DNA of 64,000 nucleotides. Origin: Coprenecus sp964640305. GTDB taxonomy: Bacteria > Bacteroidota > Bacteroidia > Bacteroidales > UBA932. The notes under the pieces were generated by a model. That model saw nothing but the letters and a program-made list of their open reading frames with translations. It made no database searches and was not told the DNA's origin. Both the position numbers and the translations under genes were made by a program. Shown in pieces: positions 42,362-51,976 of the stretch (the first letter of the stretch is position 1; each line of letters opens with the position of its first letter). Where the stretch lies: NCBI GenBank assembly GCA_964640305.1, contig CAZXFF010000002.1, forward strand, positions 38,647 to 102,646, written 5' to 3'.

Positions 42362-44437
42362 CTATTTGGCCGAATCGGATTTTTCAATTCTGATACGTGC
42401 ATCCACTGCCGTTACCGACTTGGAGTTTCCAAGCAGCGGGTTGATGTCCATTTCAAATATCTCTGGTGCTGCCGCACAGAGGGCTGATACCCTGCGGATT
42501 GTCTCATTGAACAGCGCCATGTTGACTCCTTCCTTTCCACGCGTACCTTCTATGAGTTTTATAGCGCGCAGACCTCTTATCATCTCGTCAGCTTCAACCT
42601 TGGAAACAGGGGACAAAGCATAGTTTATATCCTTTAAGGCCTCCACATAGATTCCTCCGAGACCGCACATTATAAGATGTCCGAACTTGTCCTCACGTTT
42701 GGCTCCGACAAAAATCTCTGTACCGGAAAGCATCGGCTGGAGCAGGACGCCTGTCGCATCCTTTATCGTCATCATGCGATGGAATTCAGATGTCAATGTT
42801 GTATCGTCAGCAATATTGAGGGTAACACCACCGACGTCCGACTTGTGCACGGGGCCTACCACTTTCATTACTACAGGATAGCCGATCTCCCTGATTGCAT
42901 CCAATGCCTGCTCCTGGGTATTCACAACGAATTCCCTGGTACGGTTGATCCCTGCTGCATCCAGAAGAAGGCTTACCTGGTCAGGAGGAAGGTATCCTTC
43001 CGGATTCGAATTGATTATATCGCGGATTATTTTCTTGTCGACAGGGGGAAGTGTCATATCGTCTATAGGCTTGGGACGATTTACGATCTTTACGATAGCA
43101 GACCCCAGCGCCACTTCGTCAGGGAAACTGATACCGTCCCTGTCATGGAAATGTGCAATCTCGTCCTTTGCATTCATTACTGAAGGGAGAACCGGATATA
43201 TCGGCTTACGGCACTGTTTCATCTTGTCGATCATCAGATCATATACATCGAAAACAGGGCCAAGTCCGGGATTTCCGAAAATAATTGTCATCGCATCCAC
43301 ATCGAAATCATTCTCGCATGCATCCAGAATATATCCTAATTGTGCAGCTGTACCGGTAGCCAGAAAGTCAATAGGATTCGCCGTAGACGAGCCTGGATAG
43401 AGTTTTTCGAGCAGCTCCTTGGCTTTTGGTCCGGAAAGATGGGGGATCTCCATGCCGTTGGATGACAGCACATCTGTCTGCATTACTGCAGGACCGCCAG
43501 CATGGGTCACAATGGCGATTCTCTTGCCCTGAGGTTCAGGGTACATCATGGCTGCAGCCACTGTAACCAGCTCTGTCCTGCTGTAGCAACGTACGATCCC
43601 GGCTTTTCTGAAGAGTGCGTTCACAGCCTTGTCAGGAGATGCCATTGCCCCAGTATGTGAAGAAGCCGCGCGGCTTCCGGCCTCACTGTAGCCGGCCTTG
43701 ATGGCAGCGATCTTGGCGCCTTTGGATATCAGGGACTTTGCATGTTTTGCCAGTTTTGCCGGAGCATTGATACTTTCAATATACAGCATTATGACAGGAG
43801 AACTCTTTCCATGCTCATAGTTGTTGTCAAGATATTCAAGCATATCCTCCACACCTATCATCGCACAGTTGCCGACAGAGAACACGCTGCTGAAATACAG
43901 ACCCAACTGCATTGCAGCTTCCAGGATGAATACAATGGTCGCACCTGAGCCGGAGACCAGAGTGGCGCCAGCAGAATCAAGTTTCGGAATCGGCTGTATG
44001 AACACGCCTGTATATTCCGGCGTCATCACACCTACACAGTTCGGACCGATGAGGGATGTTCCAGTGGATTTGCAGACTTCGGCAATCCTGCGTTCTATCT
44101 CCGCCCCCTCAGGTCCGTCCTCCTTGAAGCCTGCCGACAATATTATAATTGCCTTGCATGCTTTCTTGTTGCACAATGTCTCTACTGCATCCAGACAGAG
44201 CTTTGCCGGAATAGCCAGTATTGCACAATCTACGGACGGAAGTTCGTCTATGTCCCTGTAAGACTTGACTCCCTGTACCATGTCGCTCTTCGGATTGACC
44301 ACATACAGTTCTCCGGCGTAGCCTGTAACAAGAAGGTTCCTCAAAGTTGCACCTCCAGGCTTGTGTGTATCGTCGGAACCTCCGACAACCACAATGCTTT
44401 TAGGGGATATCAGTTCTTTAGTTATCATGTTTTCCAT
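42362..44437 (-). CDS. ADP-forming acyl-CoA (acetyl-CoA) synthetase, fused alpha-beta
   Basis: Makes acyl-carboxylate and ATP from acyl-CoA, ADP and phosphate, a substrate-level phosphorylation. 691 residues: CoA-binding domain (VVVGGSDDTHKPGG), CoA-ligase domain with the phosphohistidine loop SHTGAMASPDKAV, and a C-terminal ATP-grasp domain (GYPVVMKVVGPVHKSDVGGV). It is the first gene of the operon with kor genes, so the acyl-CoA made by Kor could be its substrate. A -7-like TATATTTG (44471-44464, minus) lies about 27 bases before the start. Confidence 0.93.
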   Translation of the reverse strand: MENMITKELISPKSIVVVGGSDDTHKPGGATLRNLLVTGYAGELYVVNPKSDMVQGVKSYRDIDELPSVDCAILAIPAKLCLDAVETLCNKKACKAIIILSAGFKEDGPEGAEIERRIAEVCKSTGTSLIGPNCVGVMTPEYTGVFIQPIPKLDSAGATLVSGSGATIVFILEAAMQLGLYFSSVFSVGNCAMIGVEDMLEYLDNNYEHGKSSPVIMLYIESINAPAKLAKHAKSLISKGAKIAAIKAGYSEAGSRAASSHTGAMASPDKAVNALFRKAGIVRCYSRTELVTVAAAMMYPEPQGKRIAIVTHAGGPAVMQTDVLSSNGMEIPHLSGPKAKELLEKLYPGSSTANPIDFLATGTAAQLGYILDACENDFDVDAMTIIFGNPGLGPVFDVYDLMIDKMKQCRKPIYPVLPSVMNAKDEIAHFHDRDGISFPDEVALGSAIVKIVNRPKPIDDMTLPPVDKKIIRDIINSNPEGYLPPDQVSLLLDAAGINRTREFVVNTQEQALDAIREIGYPVVMKVVGPVHKSDVGGVTLNIADDTTLTSEFHRMMTIKDATGVLLQPMLSGTEIFVGAKREDKFGHLIMCGLGGIYVEALKDINYALSPVSKVEADEMIRGLRAIKLIEGTRGKEGVNMALFNETIRRVSALCAAAPEIFEMDINPLLGNSKSVTAVDARIRIEKSDSAK

Positions 44438-44561
44438 TAATCAAAATATTCGTCACTAATCTGCAAATATAAAAAAATTACCCGCAACACCTATTATTTT
44501 CTTATGATTTTTCACACAAGGTATTTTTATTGTTATAAATTAATATCTGAACAGTGATATA

Positions 44562-44592
44562 TTGTGGAATTTACGGATTTTTCATAATTTTG
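44562..44592 (+). promoter_or_regulatory. Promoter of the mtaD-like operon
   Basis: TTG (44562-44564), 20 bases, TAATTTTG (44585-44592). The ATG at 44602 comes only 9 bases after the -7 element, so the leader would be about 4 bases or absent. Confidence 0.65.
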
Positions 44593-44601
44593 TTATTTAA
44601 T

Positions 44602-45867
44602 ATGGATACATTACTTATCAAAAACATAGTGCACAACGGTACCGTCTGCGACATATTCATCCGCGGAGGGATAATCGAGGACATTACCGGAGACTGCAGC
44701 AGAATTGCCGACAGGACCATTGACGGAAAAGGCATGACTGTCATTCCGTCTTTTGTTAATATGCATACCCACTCAGGAATGACCCTGTTCAGAGGTATAT
44801 GCGAAGACATGCCGCTTGACAGGTGGCTTGATGCAGTCTGGAAAGCAGAAAAAGAGCTCGACAGCGAAATGATATACTGGGCCACACGCCTGGCATGCCT
44901 GGAAATGATAAAGTCAGGGACTACGGCATTCACTGACATGTACTGGTACATAGACAGAGGCGCAGACGCTGTCGCAGCCAGTGGAATGAAAGCGGTTATA
45001 TGCTACTGCTTCCTGGATGGGGGAGACCCTGCGAAACAAGAACTGCAGAGGGAGGAATGCATGGAAATGTACCGGATTTCACGTTCCTGGCCGGAAACAG
45101 TGAAATTCGGCGTTGCCATCCACGCACATTATACAGTCTGTGACGAAAACATGCTGTGGGCCGCTGATTTTGCAAGAAAACATTCCCTGCCGCTCCATAC
45201 GCACTTGTCAGAAACAGAATCCGAAAACATAGCACATTCGGACAGATACGGCATTTCCCCGACACGGAGGCTCAGCGACCTTGGCATTCTCGGTCCTGAC
45301 CTTATTGCCGCACACTGCCTGTGGCTAGACGACAACGACATAGGACTGCTTGGCAATGCAGGGGTTACAACAGTCCACAATGTCAATTCAAACCTGAAAC
45401 TCGCATCGGGATACAGATTCAGATACAATGAACTGCGTGATGCCGGAGCAAATGTAGCACTCGGTACTGACGGTGCCGGATCATCCAATAACCTGGACAT
45501 GCTGGAAACCATGAAGACCTCCGCACTGCTTCAGAAAGCATGGAGAAAGGACCCTACCGCAATGCCGATTCCTGAAGTCTTCGCTGCAGCTTCTGCCAAT
45601 GGAGCAAAGGCCATGGGAATAGGGGACGGTAAAATTGCTCCAGGATCCCCTGCGGACCTGCTGCTGGTCAACACCGGCTCCCCGTGCTTTATGCCGCCTT
45701 TCGATTTCCACGCCAACCTGCTGTATGCAGCAAACTCCTCCGCAATAGATACCGTTATCTGCAACGGACGGATCCTGATGGAAGGGCGCAGGGTAGAAGG
45801 AGAGGAGGAAATAATGGAAAATGCAGCAGCACAGATAGACAGATTCCTGAAACTTATAAACAAATAG
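44602..45867 (+). CDS. mtaD: Amidohydrolase, probable methylthioadenosine/S-adenosylhomocysteine deaminase
   Basis: 421 residues of the amidohydrolase superfamily (MtaD/TrzN-like). Metal ligands are seen in VNMHTHSGMTLFRG, HLSETESE, AAHCLW and GTDGAGSSNN. From the ATG at 44602; an upstream start at 44554 would lie inside the promoter. It is followed by a purine nucleoside phosphorylase gene and mtnA, which makes MTA/SAH deamination the most likely reaction; other deaminases of this family (for example for other adenosine derivatives) remain possible. Confidence 0.8.
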   Translation: MDTLLIKNIVHNGTVCDIFIRGGIIEDITGDCSRIADRTIDGKGMTVIPSFVNMHTHSGMTLFRGICEDMPLDRWLDAVWKAEKELDSEMIYWATRLACLEMIKSGTTAFTDMYWYIDRGADAVAASGMKAVICYCFLDGGDPAKQELQREECMEMYRISRSWPETVKFGVAIHAHYTVCDENMLWAADFARKHSLPLHTHLSETESENIAHSDRYGISPTRRLSDLGILGPDLIAAHCLWLDDNDIGLLGNAGVTTVHNVNSNLKLASGYRFRYNELRDAGANVALGTDGAGSSNNLDMLETMKTSALLQKAWRKDPTAMPIPEVFAAASANGAKAMGIGDGKIAPGSPADLLLVNTGSPCFMPPFDFHANLLYAANSSAIDTVICNGRILMEGRRVEGEEEIMENAAAQIDRFLKLINK

Positions 45868-45873
45868 CTGATT

Positions 45874-46701
45874 ATGGATAACAGAATGCAAACAATAAAC
45901 GCTGCGGCCGGATATCTTGAGAGCCGCATCGGAACCGACGGGCCTGAAGTAGGCATAGTACTGGGAAGCGGACTCGGGAAACTAGCCGATGCCATATCCG
46001 ACAAGACGGTAATCCCGTATACGGATGTACCGGAATTTCCCCGCTCAACAGCAATCGGACACAAAGGCAATTTCATAATAGGTGAACTGGGAGGGAAACG
46101 CGTCATTGCGATGCAGGGACGTTTCCATTATTATGAAGGATATCCGATGGACAAAGTAACCCTGCCGATTAGGGTTATGATAAAGATCGGCATAAAAACC
46201 CTTTTCGTCTCCAATGCAGCCGGTGGAGTGAACTTCGGCTTCAAGGTAGGAGACCTGATGCTGATAAAGGACCACATAAACCTTCTCCCCAATCCTCTCA
46301 TAGGCCCGAACCTGGATGAATTCGGTCCCAGATTCCCGGATATGACAAGACCCTATGAACCGAAACTGATCCGAATGGCAGAAGAAATCGGGAAGGCTGA
46401 AGGGATAGAGCTGAAAAAAGGAGTATATCTCGCCGGTACAGGACCGAGCTACGAGACACCCTCGGAATACAAATATTTCAGAATGATAGGTGCTGACGCT
46501 GTGGGAATGTCCACCATACCTGAAGTCATAACCGCCCGTCACAGTTCGGTACCCGTATTCGGGGTTTCGGTAATCACCAACGAAGCCCATGACGACTATG
46601 CCGAGGACTTCGAAAACAATGGGGATGAAGTCGTAAAAGCCGCAGATGCAGCTGCTGACAGGATGACAAAACTGTTTATAAAGATGATAGAACGGCTTTA
46701 A
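45874..46701 (+). CDS. Purine nucleoside phosphorylase (PunA/MTA phosphorylase-like)
   Basis: Phosphorolytic cleavage of a purine nucleoside. 275 residues with the family motifs GSGLGKLAD, RFHYYEGY, NAAGG, GTGPSYETPSEYK and GMSTIPEVITARH (the GMST/S loop). In this operon the substrate is likely inosine-type or methylthioinosine. Start 6 bases after the deaminase stop; mtnA overlaps its stop codon by one base. Confidence 0.92.
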   Translation: MDNRMQTINAAAGYLESRIGTDGPEVGIVLGSGLGKLADAISDKTVIPYTDVPEFPRSTAIGHKGNFIIGELGGKRVIAMQGRFHYYEGYPMDKVTLPIRVMIKIGIKTLFVSNAAGGVNFGFKVGDLMLIKDHINLLPNPLIGPNLDEFGPRFPDMTRPYEPKLIRMAEEIGKAEGIELKKGVYLAGTGPSYETPSEYKYFRMIGADAVGMSTIPEVITARHSSVPVFGVSVITNEAHDDYAEDFENNGDEVVKAADAAADRMTKLFIKMIERL

Positions 46702-47765
46702 TGGACTCCCTTTTCAAATATGACAGCGTAAGCCTCAATGCCTCCAAAGACGGTATCGTCATTCTGGACCAGACGCTTCTGCCAGGGAAGGAGGAATTCA
46801 TCACTCTAAGAGACGAATATCAGGTAAGGGATGCCATTGCCTCTCTGAAAGTACGGGGAGCACCTGCAATCGGTGTTGCTGCCGCATACGGGCTTTATGT
46901 AGCCTTCCGGAACCTGCATCCAGCTCCGGTATCAGCGGAAGAATCCGAAAGGGAGTTCCATAGGATAAAGGCTATGCTTCTGGCATCCCGTCCCACAGCC
47001 GTAAATCTGGCCTATGCCCTGAAAAGGATGGAACAGCGTTTCATTTCATGCAGAATGCATCCACGGGAGCTCCAGCTGCAGTCCCTCCTGGAAGAAGCGG
47101 AGTCCGTAAAGACTGATGACATGGACCGCTGCAGAGCGATAGCCGGACACGGAGCCACACTGATTTTCCGTCATGGGATGGGCATACTTACCCATTGCAA
47201 TGCCGGCCATCTTGCAGTATCCAGATACGGCACGGCCCTCGGTCCCATTTACCTTGCGCATAAGAACGGATTGTCTCCGAAAGTATATGCCGACGAGACC
47301 CGTCCCCTCCTGCAGGGTGCAAGGATAACCGCATTCGAACTCATGAATGCAGGAGTGGATGTCACCCTTATATGCGACAATATGGCTGCCTCCCTGATGG
47401 CTGCAGGCAAAATAGATATGATAATGGTAGGATGCGACAGGGTTGCCGCCAACGGGGACACTGCAAACAAGATAGGGACATTCCCACTCGCCATCGCTGC
47501 CAGATACCACAGGATACCTTTTTATGTATTGGGTCCGGAATCGACCATTGACAGGGATTGCCCCTGCGGTGCGGATATACCTATAGAAATAAGGAGAGAT
47601 GAAGAGGTGACGTCTCTGTATTCAGGACAGAGAACCGCTCCTGAAGGGATAAAGGTATATAATCCCGCTTTCGATGTAACGCCAGGCGAACTTATTGCCG
47701 GCATAATAACCGAAAACGGGATATACAGGTACCCGTACGATTTTACCAAACCAAAACAACAATAA
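46701..47765 (+). CDS. mtnA: S-methyl-5-thioribose-1-phosphate isomerase
   Basis: Converts methylthioribose 1-phosphate to methylthioribulose 1-phosphate. 354 residues; family motifs RGAPAIGVAAAYG, the catalytic Cys in LTHCNAGHLA, CDNMAASLM, the Asp in GCDRVAANGDTANKIGT, and PFYVLGPESTID. The start codon overlaps the stop of the preceding gene (TAATG), so translation is coupled. Paralogues of eIF2B-type exist, but the Cys/Asp pair supports MtnA. Confidence 0.93.
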   Translation: MDSLFKYDSVSLNASKDGIVILDQTLLPGKEEFITLRDEYQVRDAIASLKVRGAPAIGVAAAYGLYVAFRNLHPAPVSAEESEREFHRIKAMLLASRPTAVNLAYALKRMEQRFISCRMHPRELQLQSLLEEAESVKTDDMDRCRAIAGHGATLIFRHGMGILTHCNAGHLAVSRYGTALGPIYLAHKNGLSPKVYADETRPLLQGARITAFELMNAGVDVTLICDNMAASLMAAGKIDMIMVGCDRVAANGDTANKIGTFPLAIAARYHRIPFYVLGPESTIDRDCPCGADIPIEIRRDEEVTSLYSGQRTAPEGIKVYNPAFDVTPGELIAGIITENGIYRYPYDFTKPKQQ

Positions 47766-47769
47766 CCTG

Positions 47770-48423
47770 ATGATAAAAAACCTGGTTTTCGACCTTGGAG
47801 GAGTTATTGTCCCGCTTAACAGGATATCCTGCCTCAGAGCCTTTGATGAAGTCATAGGCTACAGGGATTTCGAGCAGATACTGAGTTCCTACCGCCAGCA
47901 CGGCTATTTCGAGAAATTCGAAACAGGAGCGATATCCTCCAGGAAATTCAGACAGATCATACGCTCGCATGCCAGCCCGTCTGCCGACGGCAAACCGCGG
48001 AATATAACCGACAGGCAGATTGACTACTGCCTGAACAGGTTCCTTTCAGACATCCCCCAGGACAGGATAGACGCACTTCTGTTTTTCCGAAACGATTACC
48101 GCATGCTGCTTCTGAGCAATACCAATCCCATAGGAATGGATTACTGCAGGAAACTGTTCATGGACAAAGGCTACAGGATAACCGACATTTTCGAACGGCT
48201 GTACCTTTCCTACAAGATGAAACTCGCCAAGCCAGATCCTGAGATTTACCGCAGAATGATCGAAGATTCGGGAATCATTCCTGAAGAGACACTTTATATT
48301 GACGACTATGCTGCAAATGTAACCGCCGGAAAAGAGGCAGGACTGCACAGCATTCTGTTCACTCCCGGAAAAGAAGACCTGTATGCCAAGATTTCTGAGT
48401 TTATCGAGCGGGAGCAACGGTAA
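47770..48423 (+). CDS. HAD-family phosphatase (YihX-like)
   Basis: 217 residues with the HAD motifs: FDLGGVIVPL (nucleophile Asp8), LLLSNTNPIG (motif 2), the Lys in KLAKPDPEIYRR, and YIDDYAANV. It dephosphorylates a small metabolite, substrate unknown. It sits 4 bases after mtnA, and could act on a later product of methylthio-sugar salvage, but this is inference. Its last 41 bases overlap the next gene. Confidence 0.85.
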   Translation: MIKNLVFDLGGVIVPLNRISCLRAFDEVIGYRDFEQILSSYRQHGYFEKFETGAISSRKFRQIIRSHASPSADGKPRNITDRQIDYCLNRFLSDIPQDRIDALLFFRNDYRMLLLSNTNPIGMDYCRKLFMDKGYRITDIFERLYLSYKMKLAKPDPEIYRRMIEDSGIIPEETLYIDDYAANVTAGKEAGLHSILFTPGKEDLYAKISEFIEREQR

Positions 48424-49165
48424 CTGCTACTACATAGGAAACATGGATTCCGGCATTCTCATCGACGCCGGAATAGGTATCCGTACCCTAAAGCAAAGAC
48501 TGGAAAATTCGGGCCTCGGACTGGATGCAATCCGTATGCTGCTCGTTACACACGACCACACCGACCACATAAGAGGCATAGGAAGCATTGCAAAGCGGCT
48601 TTCGGTCCCTATCTACACGACCTCGGTACTCCATAGCGCCATAGCCAGAAAAAACGGAATAGGGGAGGAAATATCCGGATGCAGACGCGTATTGCGGACC
48701 GGGCAGGAAATTGTTATAGGAGAATACGGGATTACCGCTTTCGAAGTCCCCCATGACGCTACCCAGACCTTAGGATACAGGATAAGGACGGACGGGCATT
48801 CAATAGTCATTATGACTGACCTTGGAAGAGTGCCTGAATATGCTCTGGAATACTGCAGGGAAGCCGACTACGTAGTCATAGAATCCAATTACGACATGGA
48901 TATGCTTATTCACGGATCATATCCTCCGGAACTGAAGGCAAGGGTAATATCGGAGCGCGGCCACCTGAGCAACGACATGTGTGCCGATGCCATCCGGAGA
49001 TTCCTGCACCCGAGGCTGAAGGGAGTTTTTCTCTGTCATCTCAGCCAGGACAACAACAGCCCGGACATTGCCCACCGGGAGTCATGGAAGGTCATTTCAA
49101 GAGCCGGAGGCTCCCAATTCCTCAAATGCCTCCCCCGCTCCGAAGTATTCTCTATGGACCTTTAG
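48383..49165 (+). CDS. Metallo-beta-lactamase-fold hydrolase (YycJ/WalJ family)
   Basis: 260 residues. Family start FLSLSSGSNGNCYYIG, the metal motif THDHTDHIRG, and LTPHDAT-type EVPHDATQTLGYRI, then ESNYDMDMLIHG and RGHLSND, HLSQDNNSPD. These are the YycJ/VicX signatures; the enzyme has exonuclease-like activity in Firmicutes. The 41-base overlap with the HAD gene is judged real because the family start would otherwise be cut off. Confidence 0.9.
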   Translation: MPRFLSLSSGSNGNCYYIGNMDSGILIDAGIGIRTLKQRLENSGLGLDAIRMLLVTHDHTDHIRGIGSIAKRLSVPIYTTSVLHSAIARKNGIGEEISGCRRVLRTGQEIVIGEYGITAFEVPHDATQTLGYRIRTDGHSIVIMTDLGRVPEYALEYCREADYVVIESNYDMDMLIHGSYPPELKARVISERGHLSNDMCADAIRRFLHPRLKGVFLCHLSQDNNSPDIAHRESWKVISRAGGSQFLKCLPRSEVFSMDL

Positions 49166-49169
49166 TATA

Positions 49170-50225
49170 TCACTGTATCCTGATTCCTATAACAACAGGA
49201 TTATGGTCGCTGTTCCTGAAATCCAGGGGCAGCATCCTCACTTCCGAAGAATCAAGGCTGTCTGACAGGAAGAAATAGTCGGTTACAGTAAGGACAGAAT
49301 TTTCATCCAGGACCCTGTCCAGATGGCGTAGTGTCTTGCAGTCATTGCCGGCATATCCTATTCTTCCGTATGGGGACAGTTTTTCCTCTTCAAGTCTTAT
49401 TGTACTGAAATGGCCGTCTGTCGTCTCTGCGGGAGAGGGAACATAAGCGGCAGGATACTGGTTCCAGTCTCCTCCGATGACAGTCTTATATCCCTTCCCG
49501 GCATATTCCGAGAGGAGACCTGCCAGAAATGCAGTCTCTTCACTTCTCATTCCTCCGGTGTCGTATGCCGTATTGTGCGTATTCCCTACTACAAGCTGAG
49601 TACCGTCTGCAAGTGTGAAGCGTAGCGTCAGGAGACACCGTTTCAGGTTGAACATGCTTACCGGGAAAGGGAACCCTGACGGATACTGGTACCGTATTGC
49701 TTCATCAGGTTCATATCGTGTCATTACGAGCAGGCCGCTGCCGACTCTTCCTACCGGTTCCTTCAACGGTATGGGGACATAAAAGGATTTGTAGTTATAT
49801 GCAAAATAAAGGCTGTATTCAGGGAATGCTTCTGCCAGTAGAGCCGTTTCATCTATCCCGTATGTCCTCTTGGAATTGCGGTCCACTTCCTGAAGCAGGA
49901 CAATATCCGGATTTTCCGACCTGATGGTCTCTATGGCCGAAAGCAGGTTTTCCATAGTCCTCTCTTTTGAATCCCTGACCTTTTTCCCTCCGTCATAGAA
50001 GAAATCCATATTGTCACCCAATCCTCCGTAACCAATGTTCCATGACATTATCTTAAGTGAATCGGGGAGAGGGGAGCGGCTTCCACCGCTGTACAGCAGT
50101 TCGGCTTCCTGCCTGTCCTCAGGCCTGAAATCGGTTATAAGTCCGACAGAAAGGAAAACAATAAAGCAGAATACAACCGCGGCCAACAGGACAAGGATTA
50201 TTTTCAATATCATTTTAGGCATCAT
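49170..50225 (-). CDS. Endonuclease/exonuclease/phosphatase-family protein, membrane-anchored
   Basis: 351 residues with an N-terminal membrane helix (about 4-27) and an EEP domain holding the catalytic set: SWNIGYGG, LLQEVDRNS, GNTHNTAYDTGG, GDWNQYP and SDHNPV. It could act as a phosphodiesterase on a lipid or nucleic acid outside the cytoplasm; the substrate is unknown. Convergent with the metallo-beta-lactamase gene, 4 bases apart. Confidence 0.88.
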   Translation of the reverse strand: MMPKMILKIILVLLAAVVFCFIVFLSVGLITDFRPEDRQEAELLYSGGSRSPLPDSLKIMSWNIGYGGLGDNMDFFYDGGKKVRDSKERTMENLLSAIETIRSENPDIVLLQEVDRNSKRTYGIDETALLAEAFPEYSLYFAYNYKSFYVPIPLKEPVGRVGSGLLVMTRYEPDEAIRYQYPSGFPFPVSMFNLKRCLLTLRFTLADGTQLVVGNTHNTAYDTGGMRSEETAFLAGLLSEYAGKGYKTVIGGDWNQYPAAYVPSPAETTDGHFSTIRLEEEKLSPYGRIGYAGNDCKTLRHLDRVLDENSVLTVTDYFFLSDSLDSSEVRMLPLDFRNSDHNPVVIGIRIQ

Positions 50226-50235
50226 GCATGTATAT

Positions 50236-50266
50236 GAAAAGAGGCTGAAAGGAATTCCAGCCTCTT
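50236..50266 (-). terminator. Terminator of pckA
   Basis: AAGAGGCTG (50239-50247) pairs with CAGCCTCTT (50258-50266) around a 10-base loop; on the minus strand it is followed by TTTTC. It lies just downstream of the pckA stop codon. Confidence 0.75.
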
Positions 50267-50297
50267 GAATATCAATGTATCTGTTACTTGTATCCGA

Positions 50298-51905
50298 TTA
50301 GAGTTTAGGACCAGCTGCCACGAGAGCCTTACCTGCTTCGTTTCCGGTAAATTTCTCGAAGTTCTTAACGAAACGTCCTGCGAGGTCCTTGGCTTTTGCT
50401 TCCCACTCTTCAGGAGTAGCATAAGTATTGCGGGGATCAAGGATGTTGGTATCAACATCTTTCAGTTCGTAAGGAACATGGAGGTCGAAGTAAGGGATTG
50501 CGTGGGTTTCAGCCTTGTCGATGCTTCCGTCGAGGATCCTGTCGATAATAGCGCGGGTATCCTTGATGGAGATACGTTTGCCTGTTCCGTTCCAGCCAGT
50601 GTTCACGAGATATGCGGTTGCACCGACTTTTTCCATCCTCTTCACGAGTTCTTCACCGTATTTGGTAGGATGCAGTGAGAGGAATGCTGCTCCGAAGCAA
50701 GCAGAGAAAGTAGGGGTAGGCTCGGTAATTCCGCGCTCAGTACCTGCAAGCTTAGCTGTAAATCCGCTGAGGAAATAGTACTTGGTCTGCTCGGGAGTAA
50801 GTTTGGAAACGGGAGGGAGAACACCGAAAGCGTCAGCTGTAAGGAAGATCACTTTAGTAGCGTGGCCGGCCTTGGATACGGGCTTAACGATGTTGTTGAT
50901 ATGATAGATAGGGTATGACACGCGGGTATTTTCGGTAACGCTCTTGTCGCTGAAATCTATCTTGCCGTTTGCATCTACGGTCACGTTTTCGAGAAGAGCG
51001 TTCTTCTTGATTGCATTGTAGATATCAGGTTCGTTTTCTTTGGAAAGGTTGATAACCTTTGCATAGCAGCCGCCTTCGAAGTTGAAGATTCCGTCATCGT
51101 CCCAGCCATGCTCGTCATCACCGATAAGACGGCGTTTGGGATCGGTTGAAAGGGTGGTCTTTCCAGTACCGGAGAGTCCGAAGAAAATAGCGGTATCACC
51201 GTCTTCACCGCAGTTTGCAGAGCAGTGCATTGAAGCGATTCCACGAAGGGGAAGGAGATAGTTCATGTAAGAGAACATACCTTTCTTCATTTCACCACCG
51301 TACCATGTATTGATGATGACCTGCATTTTTTCGGTAAGGTTGAATACTACTGCGGTTTCAGAGTTGAGTCCGAGTTCCTTATAGTTCTCTACCTTTGCCT
51401 TGGAAGCTGTGAGAACCACGAAATCAGGTTCACCGTAGTTTTCAAGTTCTTCTTCGGTGGGACGGATGAACATGTTCTTCACGAAATGTGCCTGCCATGC
51501 AACTTCCATGATGAAGCGGATTTTCTGACGGGTATTCTCGTTTGCACCGCAGAAAGTATCCATTACATAAAGTTTCTTGTTTGAAAGCTCCTGGGATGCA
51601 AGGTTCTTAAGCACTGCCCATGTTTCCTTGGTAACAGGTTTGTTGTCATTCTTGTAAGCTTCTGAAGTCCACCATACGGTATCCTTGGAAGTCTCGTCCA
51701 TTACGAAAAATTTATCTTTGGGAGAACGGCCTGTATAGATACCGGTCATCACGTTAACAGCACCGAGTTCTGTCAACTGGCCTTTTTCATAACCTGTGAG
51801 GTTTGAATCCAGTTCGGCGTTGTACAAGTCATCGTAGGAAGGGTTGTAGATCACTTCCGTTGTTCCGGTAATACCGTACTTAGTCAAATCAATTTTTTTT
51901 GCCAT
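50298..51905 (-). CDS. pckA: Phosphoenolpyruvate carboxykinase (ATP)
   Basis: Interconverts oxaloacetate and phosphoenolpyruvate; in anaerobic Bacteroidales it often runs towards oxaloacetate for succinate formation. 535 residues from the ATG at 51905 (a TTG two codons upstream is less likely). ATP-binding GLSGTGKTTLS, the metal motif DDEHGWDDDGIFNFEGGCYAK and the substrate-binding GRSPKDKF and WYGGEMKKGMFS are all present. A possible promoter is TTTC - 20 bases - TATCTTTG (52008-51977, minus). Codon use is more biased to frequent codons than in neighbours, as for a highly expressed gene. Confidence 0.97.
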   Translation of the reverse strand: MAKKIDLTKYGITGTTEVIYNPSYDDLYNAELDSNLTGYEKGQLTELGAVNVMTGIYTGRSPKDKFFVMDETSKDTVWWTSEAYKNDNKPVTKETWAVLKNLASQELSNKKLYVMDTFCGANENTRQKIRFIMEVAWQAHFVKNMFIRPTEEELENYGEPDFVVLTASKAKVENYKELGLNSETAVVFNLTEKMQVIINTWYGGEMKKGMFSYMNYLLPLRGIASMHCSANCGEDGDTAIFFGLSGTGKTTLSTDPKRRLIGDDEHGWDDDGIFNFEGGCYAKVINLSKENEPDIYNAIKKNALLENVTVDANGKIDFSDKSVTENTRVSYPIYHINNIVKPVSKAGHATKVIFLTADAFGVLPPVSKLTPEQTKYYFLSGFTAKLAGTERGITEPTPTFSACFGAAFLSLHPTKYGEELVKRMEKVGATAYLVNTGWNGTGKRISIKDTRAIIDRILDGSIDKAETHAIPYFDLHVPYELKDVDTNILDPRNTYATPEEWEAKAKDLAGRFVKNFEKFTGNEAGKALVAAGPKL

Positions 51906-51976
51906 TGTCAAAATGTATAATAAAAAGGTTTATAAATCTTATTGTTACCGGTCGCAGATTACTGCAAAATTTTTGC

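Noticed and set aside
48383..48423. Frameshift between the HAD and metallo-beta-lactamase genes
   Set aside because: Both proteins have complete family ends and starts; the 41-base overlap is consistent with two intact genes.
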